From: Intestinibacillus massiliensis
Lineage (GTDB): Bacteria > Bacillota > Clostridia > Oscillospirales > Butyricicoccaceae
Direction of reading: 5' to 3'
Length of the DNA: 46,625 nt
NCBI RefSeq assembly: GCF_900155735.1
Contig: NZ_LT707033.1
Coordinates: forward strand, 1 to 46,625
Of this stretch, positions 1-8,184 are shown one piece after another (positions within the stretch are counted from its first letter, which is position 1; each line of letters opens with the position of its first letter). Under the pieces are notes generated by a model. The model searched no databases, was not told the DNA's origin, and was given only the letters and a program-made list of their open reading frames with translations. The position numbers and the translations under genes were made by a program.

Positions 1-2
1 GC

Positions 3-386
3 TGGAAGCTCAACATGGTGTTCGAGGACGCATGCGACTGGGACCGCGCCAAGGCGATGGACAAGATGCAGCAGTTCCTGGGCACCGGCAAAACCTATGA
101 CGTCATCATCGCCAACAACGACGACATGGCGCTCGGCGCGCTTGAAGCGCTGACCAGCGCGGGCACGTCGGACTACCCGCCCATCGTCTCCATCGACGCG
201 AACCAGGAGGCGCGCACCGCCATCAAGGACGGCCAGATGGGCGCGAGCGTGTTCCAGGATGCGGACGGCCAGGGCACCGGCTCCCTGCAGTGCGCGGTCG
301 ACCTGCTGGACGGCAAGGACGTGGGCGTCTACAACTGGATCCCCTTCCAGCTCGTCACCAAGGACAATGTCGCCGACTTTGACTAA
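3..386 (+). CDS. Sugar ABC transporter substrate-binding protein, C-terminal part (partial)
   Basis: The window begins inside this gene, so its 5' end is missing; the visible 127 codons end at TGA... read as a stop at 384-386. The protein looks like the C-terminal lobe of a ribose/galactose-type periplasmic binding protein: the segment YDVIIANNDDMALGALEAL is the characteristic sugar-contacting region of the RbsB/MglB class, followed by IVSIDANQEARTAIKDG and a closing VTKDNV tail. Such lipid-anchored or secreted proteins capture a sugar outside the membrane and deliver it to an ABC permease. The sugar cannot be told from this part. The partner permease and ATPase genes are not in the window and would lie to the left. 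Confidence 0.85.
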   Translation, partial: WKLNMVFEDACDWDRAKAMDKMQQFLGTGKTYDVIIANNDDMALGALEALTSAGTSDYPPIVSIDANQEARTAIKDGQMGASVFQDADGQGTGSLQCAVDLLDGKDVGVYNWIPFQLVTKDNVADFD

Positions 387-477
387 AACAGTTGTTGCTC
401 GCTGTTTTTCAGCCCATACCTCAGGCTCATGTAAATCTCCTCTTTTCATTTGCCGGGATCCCTCAGTCCCGGCCGAC

Positions 478-525
478 AGCGGCAAAGCGCCCGCAACCAA
501 AACTGGTTGCGGGCGCTTTGCCGCT
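478..525. terminator. Strong stem-loop terminator between convergent genes
   Basis: A perfect 22-bp inverted repeat (478-499 with 504-525) around the 4-nt loop AAAC. It lies between the rightward sugar-binding protein gene and the leftward larC, so it probably ends both transcripts. The T-tract on the plus side is weak (TATTGTGAGGTTTT). Confidence 0.75.
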
Positions 526-575
526 TATTGTGAGGTTTTCCCGGACGGGATACGCGGCAAGGCTGCCCCACCGCG

Positions 576-1784
576 TTAACTTTTGTCCCCGCCGCCTTCC
601 AGCCGACCCGGGGCAAATACCGCGCGCTGCACCTGCTGCAGCGATACGTTTTGTTCCCGTGCAATCCGGGCGAGGTCTTCATATTCCGCTTTTTCCCGCG
701 CAACGCCCCATCCGGAGGCCCGTTTGATGCGGATCTGCCCGAAAGGGCTTTCCGCGACATCCATACTGCGGGCGAGCGTATAGCGACGGCAAACCGTCTC
801 CCGCAGGCCGAGCGTGGTGGTGTGCAGGAACAGCAGGCGGATCATTTCCTCCCGCTGCCCGGCACGGCACATACATGTTAGCAGCACACCGGGGCGGTTC
901 TTTTTCATGCCGACCGGCACGGTATAAACGTCGAGCGCGCCAGCTTCCAACAGCCGTTCCATGGCAAAACCGACCGCCTCGGGCGTCATATCGTCCAAAT
1001 TGCAGCACAGCTCGATCACGCATTCCTGCCCCCCGTCCGTCTCGCCGAGCATGGCACGGACACAGTTTGCACGCTCAAAATCCTTTTTACCAAAGCCATA
1101 GCCGATTTTCTCCACGCACATGACCGGCTGCGCGCCAAACGACTGCACAAAATGCCGGAGCAGTGCCGCGCCGGTCGGGGTACAAAGCTCGCCGCGCACT
1201 TCTCCGCCATAAGTGGGGATACCGCGCAGCAGCAAGGCGGTGGCGGGCGCCGGTACCGGTAAAACCCCATGCGCACAGCGCACCTGGCCGCTGCCCACAT
1301 GGACGGGCGAGGCCAATATGCGCCCTGGCGCAAGTTCATGCATCAGCAGGCAAACCGCCGTCACGTCGGCCACGGCGTCCAGCGCCCCGACTTCATGGAA
1401 ATGGATCTCTGTAACCGGTTTGCCGTGCACCTGGCTCTCCGCTTCGGCGATCAGGCCGTAAACGGCTAGGACGTCGTCCCGCACAGGCTTTGGCAAATCC
1501 AGATGCGAGACAATGTGCGCAATGTCATGCATCCCATGGTGGCCATGCCCCCCATGGTGATGCCCCTGTGCGCGGCCTTCCTCCGCCCCATCCACGAGCA
1601 CCGCCATTTGGGTGCCGGTAATGCCGCATTTAACGGCCGGGGCTGAGCGGAATTCCACCTTTGGCAGCCCAAGCGCGTTCAGCCGCCGGACAAACCCGGC
1701 GGGGTCGGGATGAAGCTCGAGCAGCGCCGCAGTAAGCATATCGCCCGCCGCGCCCATATTACATTCCAGGTAAAGTGTTTTCAT
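576..1784 (-). CDS. larC: LarC, nickel insertion protein of nickel-pincer cofactor synthesis
   Basis: 402 aa. LarC is the CTP-dependent cyclometallase that inserts nickel into pyridinium-3,5-bisthiocarboxylic acid mononucleotide, giving the cofactor of lactate racemase (LarA) and related enzymes. The N-terminus MKTLYLECNMGAAGDML is the family hallmark. A His-rich stretch at residues 75-90 (HHHGGHGHHGMHDIAH) is the expected metal-binding segment. In Lactiplantibacillus plantarum the gene is read through a programmed frameshift (larC1/larC2); here it is one uninterrupted frame. It overlaps the end of larB by 26 nt and is last in the leftward larE-larB-larC group, which suggests one transcript with coupled translation. 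Confidence 0.92.
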   Translation of the reverse strand: MKTLYLECNMGAAGDMLTAALLELHPDPAGFVRRLNALGLPKVEFRSAPAVKCGITGTQMAVLVDGAEEGRAQGHHHGGHGHHGMHDIAHIVSHLDLPKPVRDDVLAVYGLIAEAESQVHGKPVTEIHFHEVGALDAVADVTAVCLLMHELAPGRILASPVHVGSGQVRCAHGVLPVPAPATALLLRGIPTYGGEVRGELCTPTGAALLRHFVQSFGAQPVMCVEKIGYGFGKKDFERANCVRAMLGETDGGQECVIELCCNLDDMTPEAVGFAMERLLEAGALDVYTVPVGMKKNRPGVLLTCMCRAGQREEMIRLLFLHTTTLGLRETVCRRYTLARSMDVAESPFGQIRIKRASGWGVAREKAEYEDLARIAREQNVSLQQVQRAVFAPGRLEGGGDKS

Positions 1785-2538
1785 TGCCGCCTCCCATATG
1801 GTTGATCATGCTTGCCAGGTATCCGGCGCCAAACCCGTTGTCGATATTGACCACGCTGACGCCGCTGGCGCATGAATTGAGCATAGCCAGCAGCGCGGCC
1901 AGACCGCCGAACGCCGCCCCGTAACCCACGCTCGTCGGCACGGCGATTACCGGGCAGTCCGCCAGGCCGCCGATCACGCTGGCAAGCGCGCCCTCCATCC
2001 CGGCGATCGCGATAATGACCCGCGCGGACATGATGTCCTCGCTGTGCGCAAGCAGCCGGTGCAGCCCGGACACGCCGACGTCGTACAGGCGGGTCACCCG
2101 GTTGCCGAAGGCCTCGGCCGTCTGCGCCGCTTCTTCCGCGACGGGCATATCGCTGGTGCCGCCGGTCGCGACGACGATTTTCCCCACACCGTCCGGCTCC
2201 GGGAGCGTCCCAGCCACGCCGACGCGGCTCAACGCATCATACCGGAGCGGCACGGCCGCGCCGACATAATCCGCCGCCTGCGCATCCATCCGGGTGATCA
2301 GCACCGTGCGCTGGCCGCGCGCGAGCATGGCCGTCGCAATCGTGCAAATCTGTTCCGGCGTCTTGCCCGCGCCGTAGATCACCTCTGCGATCCCCTGGCG
2401 CAGCGCCCGGTGATGGTCGGGCTTGGCAAAGCCCAAATCCTCAAACGGCGCCCCCTTGAGCCGCAGCATCGCTTCCTCTATCGGGAGGGCGCCCGCCGCG
2501 ACCTGTTCCAGCAGGCTGCGGATTTCCTTTTGTTCCAT
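1759..2538 (-). CDS. larB: LarB, pyridinium-3,5-biscarboxylic acid mononucleotide synthase
   Basis: 259 aa, the usual family length. LarB carboxylates and hydrolyses nicotinic acid adenine dinucleotide to pyridinium-3,5-biscarboxylic acid mononucleotide, the first step of nickel-pincer cofactor synthesis. The C-terminal half resembles PurE (AIR carboxylase), with the segments VVATGGTSDMPVAEEAA, IAIAGMEGALASVIGGL and VPTSVGYGAAFGG. Its ATG shares one base with the larE stop codon (TAATG), so translation is probably coupled. I know no other family with this combination of motifs. Confidence 0.93.
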   Translation of the reverse strand: MEQKEIRSLLEQVAAGALPIEEAMLRLKGAPFEDLGFAKPDHHRALRQGIAEVIYGAGKTPEQICTIATAMLARGQRTVLITRMDAQAADYVGAAVPLRYDALSRVGVAGTLPEPDGVGKIVVATGGTSDMPVAEEAAQTAEAFGNRVTRLYDVGVSGLHRLLAHSEDIMSARVIIAIAGMEGALASVIGGLADCPVIAVPTSVGYGAAFGGLAALLAMLNSCASGVSVVNIDNGFGAGYLASMINHMGGGNENTLPGM

Positions 2539-3287
2539 TAAGACGGCCTCCCTTCCAAATCCAGCAGGACGGTTTCAAAATAGGGCTTTAGCGCATCCAG
2601 CACGCCCTGCCGGCTATCCAGGGCGCGCCGCATCTGATCCTGCGGCAGTTGCAGGCGCGCCGCGCCATGAAACAGTCGGACGCGGAAATCCGTGAAGCCC
2701 AGAAGGGACAGCGCGCGTTCCGCGTGCTCGATACGCGCCAGCTCGTCCGCGGTCAGTGGCTGCCCCGCCGGGACACGGGTAGCCAGGCAGGCATAGGCGG
2801 GCTTGTCCCAGGTGAAAAGCCCCGCCTCCCGCGACAGGCGGCGGATTTCCGGCTTGGTCAGGCCGCATTCGCGCAGGGGCGAGTAAACGTCCAGTTCCCG
2901 CAGGGCGCGCATCCCGGGGCGGTCGCCCACGTCGTCCGAAGCATTGGTACCGTCCAGCAGCATGCTATAACCGTCTTGCGCCGCACGCGCTTTCAGGCAC
3001 CCGAACAGCGCCTTTTTGCAATGATAGCACCGGTCTGCCGGGTTTGCAGCGGCTTTTTCACAGGAGAGGATATCGTATTCGATCACCGCCAGCGTGACGC
3101 CAAGCTGCGCCGCCAGCCGCCGCGCGTCCGTTAGCTCGAACGCGGGCTGGAATGCCGTTTTGATAAAATACGGCTGCACATCCGCGCCGTACTGCACCGC
3201 GGCGTACAATAAATAGGCGGAGTCCACGCCGCCGGAAAAGCCCAGCGCCGCTTTCGGGTGGGCTGTGAAATACTCTTTTAAGTGCAT
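2538..3287 (-). CDS. larE: LarE, sulfur transferase of nickel-pincer cofactor synthesis
   Basis: 249 aa. LarE activates the carboxylates of the LarB product with ATP and replaces oxygen by sulfur. The PP-loop signature SGGVDS is at residues 18-23. Cys167 in the segment DKPAYACLATR lies where the sacrificial Cys176 of the L. plantarum enzyme is found. In addition there is a CxxC pair (Cys87, Cys90 in CYHCKK). Some LarE proteins use a [4Fe-4S] cluster held by three cysteines instead of a sacrificial cysteine; these three could serve, but that is inference. The start is supported by the site AGGAGG 8 nt before ATG. The 67-nt gap to the reductase gene upstream shows no separate promoter that I recognise. 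Confidence 0.93.
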   Translation of the reverse strand: MHLKEYFTAHPKAALGFSGGVDSAYLLYAAVQYGADVQPYFIKTAFQPAFELTDARRLAAQLGVTLAVIEYDILSCEKAAANPADRCYHCKKALFGCLKARAAQDGYSMLLDGTNASDDVGDRPGMRALRELDVYSPLRECGLTKPEIRRLSREAGLFTWDKPAYACLATRVPAGQPLTADELARIEHAERALSLLGFTDFRVRLFHGAARLQLPQDQMRRALDSRQGVLDALKPYFETVLLDLEGRPS

Positions 3288-3354
3288 GTACGTTTCCTCC
3301 TGTATACGCGCCGACAGTTTCCCGTGCGGCGTACCCGCGCTTCGTATCGGGATG

Positions 3355-4482
3355 TCACACGCCGAGCGCGGCCGTTACCTTTTCCAGCTCCTGGCGGATC
3401 GCAATGTGCTGCGGGCATACCTGCTCGCACTTCCCGCATTTGACGCACTGCGAGGCGCTTTTCCTGCCATGGCCGCCGACAAGCCAGTTTTCCTGCGACA
3501 AAGCAATTTCCTTGTTCCCATACAGCGTCAGGTAATTCATGGCGGTAAAAGCGCCGGAAATCCCGATGGCATTGGGGCACACTTTGGCGCAGTAATTGCA
3601 AGCCGTGCAGGGGATCAGCGGGATCCGGCTGAGCGCTTCCTGCGCCAGGCGCAACGTTTCGCGCTCCGCATCGGACAGGGATACGAAATCCTTCATATAG
3701 GACAGGTTATCCTCCATCTGCTCCAAGTTGCTCATGCCGGAAAGCACGGTGATCACGCCATCCAGGCTGGCCGCAAACCGGACGGCCCAGGATGCATTAG
3801 ACGCCTTGGGATCGGCCTGGCGGAAGATTTCGCCCACCGCTTCGGGCGGGTTTGCCAGCAGGCCGCCCTTGACCGGCTCCATAATGACGATCGGCTTGCC
3901 ATGTTTCCTTGCCACTTCATAACAGGCGCGCGACTGCACCGCCGGGTTTTCCCAGTCGGCGTAATTGATCTGCAGCTGCACGAATTCCATTTCCGGATGG
4001 CGGCTTAAAATCGCATCCAGCTCCTCCGGCGTGGAATGGAACGAAAAGCCGACATGCCGGATCAGCCCTTCCCGCTTCTTTTCCTGCACCCACGACCACA
4101 GGTCAAATTTGTCAAAAACCTCTGTGCGGCTCTCCCCCAGGTTGTGAAGCAGGTAAAAGTCAAAATAGCCCGCCCCGGTCTGCCGCAGCGAGGTATCGAA
4201 TTGCGCGATGGCCTCCTCGCGGGTCTTGCAGCCGATCCACGCGGCGTTCTTGGTTGCAATCTGGAATCGCTCACGCGGGTAACGCTCGACCAGCGCCTGG
4301 CGGATCGCATCCTCGCTGCCTGCATAAGCCCACGCCGTATCAAAGTAGGTAAACCCCGCCGCAAGGAACCGGTCGACCATGGCCTTGACCTGTTCCACGT
4401 CGATGGCCTCCCCGTCCTTAGGCAGCCGCATCAGCCCGAAGCCGAGTTTTTTAATCCCTTGTCCCAAATATGTAGTTTCCAT
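3355..4482 (-). CDS. Aldo/keto reductase with C-terminal double [4Fe-4S] domain
   Basis: 375 aa. The N-terminal TIM barrel carries the usual catalytic set: Asp48 and Tyr53 (YFDTAWAYAGSEDA), Lys78 and His113 (YLLHNLGESR). The C-terminus carries two ferredoxin-type motifs of the form CxxCxxCxxxCP at residues 292-302 and 346-356. This architecture is common in anaerobic Firmicutes and points to electron transfer between a cluster and an NAD(P)H-linked carbonyl reduction; the substrate is unknown. The start is supported by GAGGT about 8 nt upstream. It is transcribed in the same direction as larE, 67 nt ahead of it, and a MerR-type promoter lies about 190 nt upstream, so reductase and lar genes may form one regulated unit. 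Confidence 0.88.
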   Translation of the reverse strand: METTYLGQGIKKLGFGLMRLPKDGEAIDVEQVKAMVDRFLAAGFTYFDTAWAYAGSEDAIRQALVERYPRERFQIATKNAAWIGCKTREEAIAQFDTSLRQTGAGYFDFYLLHNLGESRTEVFDKFDLWSWVQEKKREGLIRHVGFSFHSTPEELDAILSRHPEMEFVQLQINYADWENPAVQSRACYEVARKHGKPIVIMEPVKGGLLANPPEAVGEIFRQADPKASNASWAVRFAASLDGVITVLSGMSNLEQMEDNLSYMKDFVSLSDAERETLRLAQEALSRIPLIPCTACNYCAKVCPNAIGISGAFTAMNYLTLYGNKEIALSQENWLVGGHGRKSASQCVKCGKCEQVCPQHIAIRQELEKVTAALGV

Positions 4483-4673
4483 TATTGTACCTCATTTTTT
4501 CCTGTTCCGATAGTGTGTGATTTGTTTTATGGCCTGGCAAGGGTTTTGTCCAGGCAGGCAAGCGCGTTCCGGGCGCATGGGAAACCGGCTTACGGAAGGC
4601 ACACCGTCAGCGCGCCCGGCAGGGTATCCTTGCCGGGCACCTGCCGCTCATGTCCCGCAACCTGTGCTATCTC

Positions 4674-4705
4674 TATCTTGCACCTTGGAGTGCGCTCCAT
4701 GTCAA
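4674..4705 (-). promoter_or_regulatory. MerR-type promoter upstream of the aldo/keto reductase
   Basis: On the minus strand a consensus -35 TTGACA (4700-4705) is followed by the dyad TGGAGCGCACTCCA (4686-4699) and a poor -10 (AAGATA or CAAGAT, 4674-4680). That gives a 19-20 bp spacer, longer than normal. A TGGAG...CTCCA dyad inside an over-long spacer is the hallmark of MerR-family activated promoters. No MerR gene is in the window. Confidence 0.7.
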
Positions 4706-4921
4706 GCATTATTTTCACCCGGCTTCCGGGCATACCGCCCCCCTTGGTACGGGTAACGTATTTGGGACAGGCTGCTGCCAATGGGATTACATGGGCAGTA
4801 CCTTATGATACGCCAGCTTAAGTATGATGTGGCGTATCACGGCGGGGCAAACGGCTACGCGCATTATGTAAACAAAGGCCGCCAGTATTGCACCGGCAGC
4901 CTTTATATCCCGGATAATAGG

Positions 4922-4959
4922 GAAGGCCGGTCAAAGCCTCATGGTTTTGACCGGCCTTC
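4922..4959. terminator. Stem-loops downstream of the recombinase gene
   Basis: A 14-bp inverted repeat (4922-4935 with 4946-4959, arms containing AAGGCCGGTCAAA). A second hairpin sits just before it (4874-4883 with 4895-4904, arms AAAGGCCGCC/GGCAGCCTTT). Neither has a long T-tract. They probably insulate the recombinase transcript from the MerR-type promoter region. The rest of 4483-4978 shows no credible gene. Confidence 0.5.
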
Positions 4960-4978
4960 TAGCAATTGCACAGCTTAA

Positions 4979-6658
4979 TTAGCCGCGCGCAGCCAGACCC
5001 TGCTCGTAGGATTCAATCATCTTCTTGAACGTGTTACCCGAACGACGTTCGAGTTTCTCCAAGTAACGCGTCGTAGTTTCACCGGAAAAAACCCTGATTT
5101 CCAGCCGCAGCGTATCTTCCTCCGGCGTTACAAAGATGCGGTCGATATACTTTTCCACAAAGGCGCGCGTGATCATACCGTTTTCCGCATCCTGGACGGC
5201 GGCGCGCATCGTCTCACGAAGCTGCTGCAGATGCGCCTGCAATTCCGCGCGGCTGAGCTGCTGCTGTTCCAGCTCATACAGTTCCTGCTCGGCTTGGCTG
5301 ATTTCCCGGTCGCACGCGGCGTTCATGGAAAGAAAATCACGGTCGCTGATCTGTCCGGAAGCATTGTAGCCGAGCAGCTTACCCTTCTTCTTTTGGGCAA
5401 GCTCTATTTTTTGGTGAAGCGCATCCAACTGCACCACGACGCCGTTATCGTCGTTTTCCAGCGAGCGGTACATCTCCAGATAGCGTTCGATCAACGCCTC
5501 CGTATCCGCCCGCGTACCCTGGAATACGCTGAACAACACCGGCTTTAATTCGTCCTCATACAGCGGGACGGAGGGGCAGGAATCCGCGCCGTTTTTGATT
5601 TTGCCGGAACAGACCCATTTACTGTTCATATTACCCTGTTTGTCTTTGGAATCGCGGCGGTAATACGCCGTGCCGCAATGGGTACAAAACAGCTTCCCCG
5701 TCAGCAGGTTGCTGTGGTTACATTGGTTCTGACGGCGTTTTACATCGGTACTGCGCCGGGAGAGGACGGCGTTTGCTTCGTCCCAAAGCTGTTCGGGCAC
5801 GATGGCGGGTACGATGTCTCCGGTTTCATCCTTAAACATCACCCACTCCTCCGGCGGGAGGAATTTTTGTTTTTTGGTGAACATATCCACAATGCGCACC
5901 TTGTTGCCGACATAATACCCCTTGTACTTCGGATTGGAGATCATACCGGACATCGTTGTATGTGCGATACGCTTGCCGTTGTGGTTGCGGTAGCCCTTTT
6001 TCCAGAACAGGTCTTCGATCTGTTTCATACTGTATTCGTCGGTCGCGTACAGCTCAAATAACTTGCGTACCATCGGCGCTTCGTCCTCATCAATCACAAG
6101 GCGCTTGTCCTGCTTGCGGTAACCGAAAATACGGCCGTTACCCAAAACCACGCTGTTCTTGATCGCCTGCTGGTGGCCAAATTTTACGCGGGAGGACAGC
6201 TTGCGCAGTTCATCCTGCGCAATACCGGACATAATCGTCAGCCGCAGCTCAGAATCTTCGTCAAAGGTATTAATGTTATCGTTCTGAAAAAAAATGCCGA
6301 CCCCTGCGGCCAGGAGGTCGCGGGTATATTGAATGCTGTCCAGCGTGTTGCGCGCGAAACGTGTGATTTCTTTTGTGATAATCAGGTCAAACAGTCCGGT
6401 TCTGCCATCCTCGATCATGCGGTGAAAATTTTCGCGTTTTTTCGTGGTCATGCCGGAAAGGCCCTCGTCGATATAGCCCTCCACGAACGTCCATGCCGCG
6501 TTGCGCGCGATCAGATCGCGGTAGTAGCCGATCTGGTTGTCCAGCGAATTGAGCTGTTCATCGCTTTCACTCGAGACGCGCGCATAAAAGGTGACGCGAA
6601 GAGGAATATCATATACCGAGCGGGTCTTGAGCTGCTGCCGGATGCTATGGATGTCCAT
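4979..6658 (-). CDS. Large serine recombinase (site-specific integrase type)
   Basis: 559 aa from the ATG at 6658, chosen because GGGAGGG lies 7 nt upstream. Domain order: resolvase catalytic domain with the nucleophile Ser29 in FYARVSSESDEQL, the helix segment ITRFARNTLDS, then the Recombinase DNA-binding domain (about residues 160-290), a zinc ribbon starting LFCTHCGTAYYRR with a second pair of cysteines further on, and a C-terminal coiled coil rich in Lys, Glu and Gln. Length and order match integrases of Clostridia prophages and Tn4451-like elements. It appears intact, unlike the three other recombinases in the window, and lies at the border between GC-rich core genes and acquired DNA, so it may mark one end of an integrated element. 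Confidence 0.92.
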   Translation of the reverse strand: MDIHSIRQQLKTRSVYDIPLRVTFYARVSSESDEQLNSLDNQIGYYRDLIARNAAWTFVEGYIDEGLSGMTTKKRENFHRMIEDGRTGLFDLIITKEITRFARNTLDSIQYTRDLLAAGVGIFFQNDNINTFDEDSELRLTIMSGIAQDELRKLSSRVKFGHQQAIKNSVVLGNGRIFGYRKQDKRLVIDEDEAPMVRKLFELYATDEYSMKQIEDLFWKKGYRNHNGKRIAHTTMSGMISNPKYKGYYVGNKVRIVDMFTKKQKFLPPEEWVMFKDETGDIVPAIVPEQLWDEANAVLSRRSTDVKRRQNQCNHSNLLTGKLFCTHCGTAYYRRDSKDKQGNMNSKWVCSGKIKNGADSCPSVPLYEDELKPVLFSVFQGTRADTEALIERYLEMYRSLENDDNGVVVQLDALHQKIELAQKKKGKLLGYNASGQISDRDFLSMNAACDREISQAEQELYELEQQQLSRAELQAHLQQLRETMRAAVQDAENGMITRAFVEKYIDRIFVTPEEDTLRLEIRVFSGETTTRYLEKLERRSGNTFKKMIESYEQGLAARG

Positions 6659-6697
6659 TTTCGTGCCCTCCCCTACAAAAGTCATTGTATCATGTTT

Positions 6698-6726
6698 ATA
6701 ATATCACAGAATGTCTTTCATGGCAA
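6698..6726 (-). promoter_or_regulatory. Sigma-A-type promoter of the serine recombinase
   Basis: TTGCCA (6721-6726), a 17-bp spacer, and TATTAT (6698-6703), reading leftwards about 40 nt before the recombinase ATG. The spacer end ATTCTGTGATAT recurs in the promoter-like site at 45159-45173. Confidence 0.6.
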
Positions 6727-6891
6727 CAGCGGTCTGTTGACAGGAAAAATGAAGAGGTGTAAAATGTACGTAAAATTACATTGTTCCGTGTTTTTTGTTC
6801 TTTGTTCTCCAGGATACAGTAAAAAATATGTTTATAGCCGCACCATATTTATAAAATTAATAAGATATCAACATAAAAAGAAAGGCACGAT

Positions 6892-8133
6892 ATGGCAAAC
6901 AAATTGGGGGAAACGACAAGGTGTTGTTTATACCACTGGCGTTATGACGATCTGACAGAGGGCTGTTTTGTCGTGGATGACGAGACAGGCAAAGTAATAA
7001 AAAAACGTGTATTTGACAATAGGCATCGGGAATCAAAAAAAGATAGGATAAAGTATCAAAAGAAAGAAAAATCCGATGCCGATAAAAACGGGCGAACTTT
7101 TAAAACAAAAAAACTAAAACTCCATGTGGGCATCAATTACATTAAGCATTACCATTGTGAAGCTACACATATTAAGAACGGCTTAGAAGAATTTACAACT
7201 ATGCTATCTATTTGCGGCAGTGATGAGGTACAAAGGGCACAAGCCATTCAGCTGGTTAGCGGCCTGCTGTCTGCTTACATTGTACGAAAGGCGGCGAATA
7301 CAGGTGCGCTTGATGATTTTTCCAAACACAAATGGCGTGGGCTGATTTTTTCGTGTCCTTACAGTACGGGTGCATTCGAAACGATTGCCCAAATTGTAGC
7401 AACCGTTTCCGTGGATACTATTTATCAAAACAAGGGGGCTGATTTCCTCGTCTCCGCATCTGTGCTTTTACCAGATAGGGCGGTCTCAAAATCCCTGGCA
7501 GGCGATGCGGTAATTTATTTTAATGGAGGCACCCAATGTCATAACAAAAAATTTGCGCTTCCCGCACAATATCGGGATACTTGTGTCTTGATAGATGGCC
7601 GAGCATATTCTACAGGGGATATCCGAAACTTTGAACGGCGTAATTTGTGGAATACAATCGTCGTATATGGCAAACCTGCATCGGTCTCACTTGTTGATAC
7701 TATTCCACTGAAAAGTGAGTCCTTTGGAGAAAATCATCTAAAATTTAATTACAAGCCTGTACGCAAGCTATGTCGAGGCTTTGCTGGTTGGATCGGAAAC
7801 ATGAAAAAAAAGAAGTTTTCTAAAACATTGCAAAATGTATGGAACGATCTGCTAACATATAATTGCGCATTCCGCACCGCGCGTATTAAACGCGGCGATT
7901 TGTACCACACTTTTTTGCAAGTGTCTGCTCTAACATTATTTTTGAATTACATTTCTATGTTCCTACCGTATTGGATACAAAGAAAAAGCCCTTCTTCGGC
8001 ACATAAAATACCGAAAAATGGCATAAACCAAGGGCTTTCGAGGTCAATCGCTGACTTCGGAAGCCCTTATTTGCTTTATGGAATTGTGGTATGCCGGCCG
8101 GCTGCACGATGCAGTGTCAACCTTGCGGTGTAG
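6892..8133 (+). CDS. Protein of unknown function whose C-terminus runs into a repeat
   Basis: 413 aa, not recognised. The start ATG has AAAGG 6 nt upstream. The N-terminal third is Lys-rich and hydrophilic (residues about 35-85); the middle contains LVSGLLSAYIVRKAANTG and a probable mixed alpha/beta region (DTCVLIDGRAYSTGDIRNF). About the last 60 codons (from 7954) are encoded by repeat copy 1, which also occurs at 8754 outside any gene, so they are unlikely to be native protein sequence. The original C-terminus may have been lost when the repeat arrived. The gene converges on the leftward defence cluster. No function can be assigned. Confidence 0.5.
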   Translation: MANKLGETTRCCLYHWRYDDLTEGCFVVDDETGKVIKKRVFDNRHRESKKDRIKYQKKEKSDADKNGRTFKTKKLKLHVGINYIKHYHCEATHIKNGLEEFTTMLSICGSDEVQRAQAIQLVSGLLSAYIVRKAANTGALDDFSKHKWRGLIFSCPYSTGAFETIAQIVATVSVDTIYQNKGADFLVSASVLLPDRAVSKSLAGDAVIYFNGGTQCHNKKFALPAQYRDTCVLIDGRAYSTGDIRNFERRNLWNTIVVYGKPASVSLVDTIPLKSESFGENHLKFNYKPVRKLCRGFAGWIGNMKKKKFSKTLQNVWNDLLTYNCAFRTARIKRGDLYHTFLQVSALTLFLNYISMFLPYWIQRKSPSSAHKIPKNGINQGLSRSIADFGSPYLLYGIVVCRPAARCSVNLAV

Positions 8134-8157
8134 TGAAAATCGAATAATTAAAAGGTG
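7954..8157. repeat. Structured 204-bp direct repeat, copy 1
   Basis: About 92% identical by eye to 8754-8956. The core is a 17-bp stem (left arm from 8031, AAGGGCTTTCGAGGTCA; loop ATCGC; right arm ending CCCTT). An upstream AAAGCCCTT can pair with the left arm instead, giving two mutually exclusive folds. On the plus strand the two imperfect pairs are G-T, which RNA tolerates; on the minus strand they would be A-C. On the minus strand it lies 27 nt after the stop of the 8185 gene, where it could act as a terminator. Confidence 0.85.
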
Positions 8158-8184
8158 AAAAGAGTGGATGTCGAAAACATTTAC

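Noticed and set aside
4590-4781. Minus-strand 63-codon frame before the reductase
   Set aside because: It covers the MerR-type promoter and has no ribosome site or motif.
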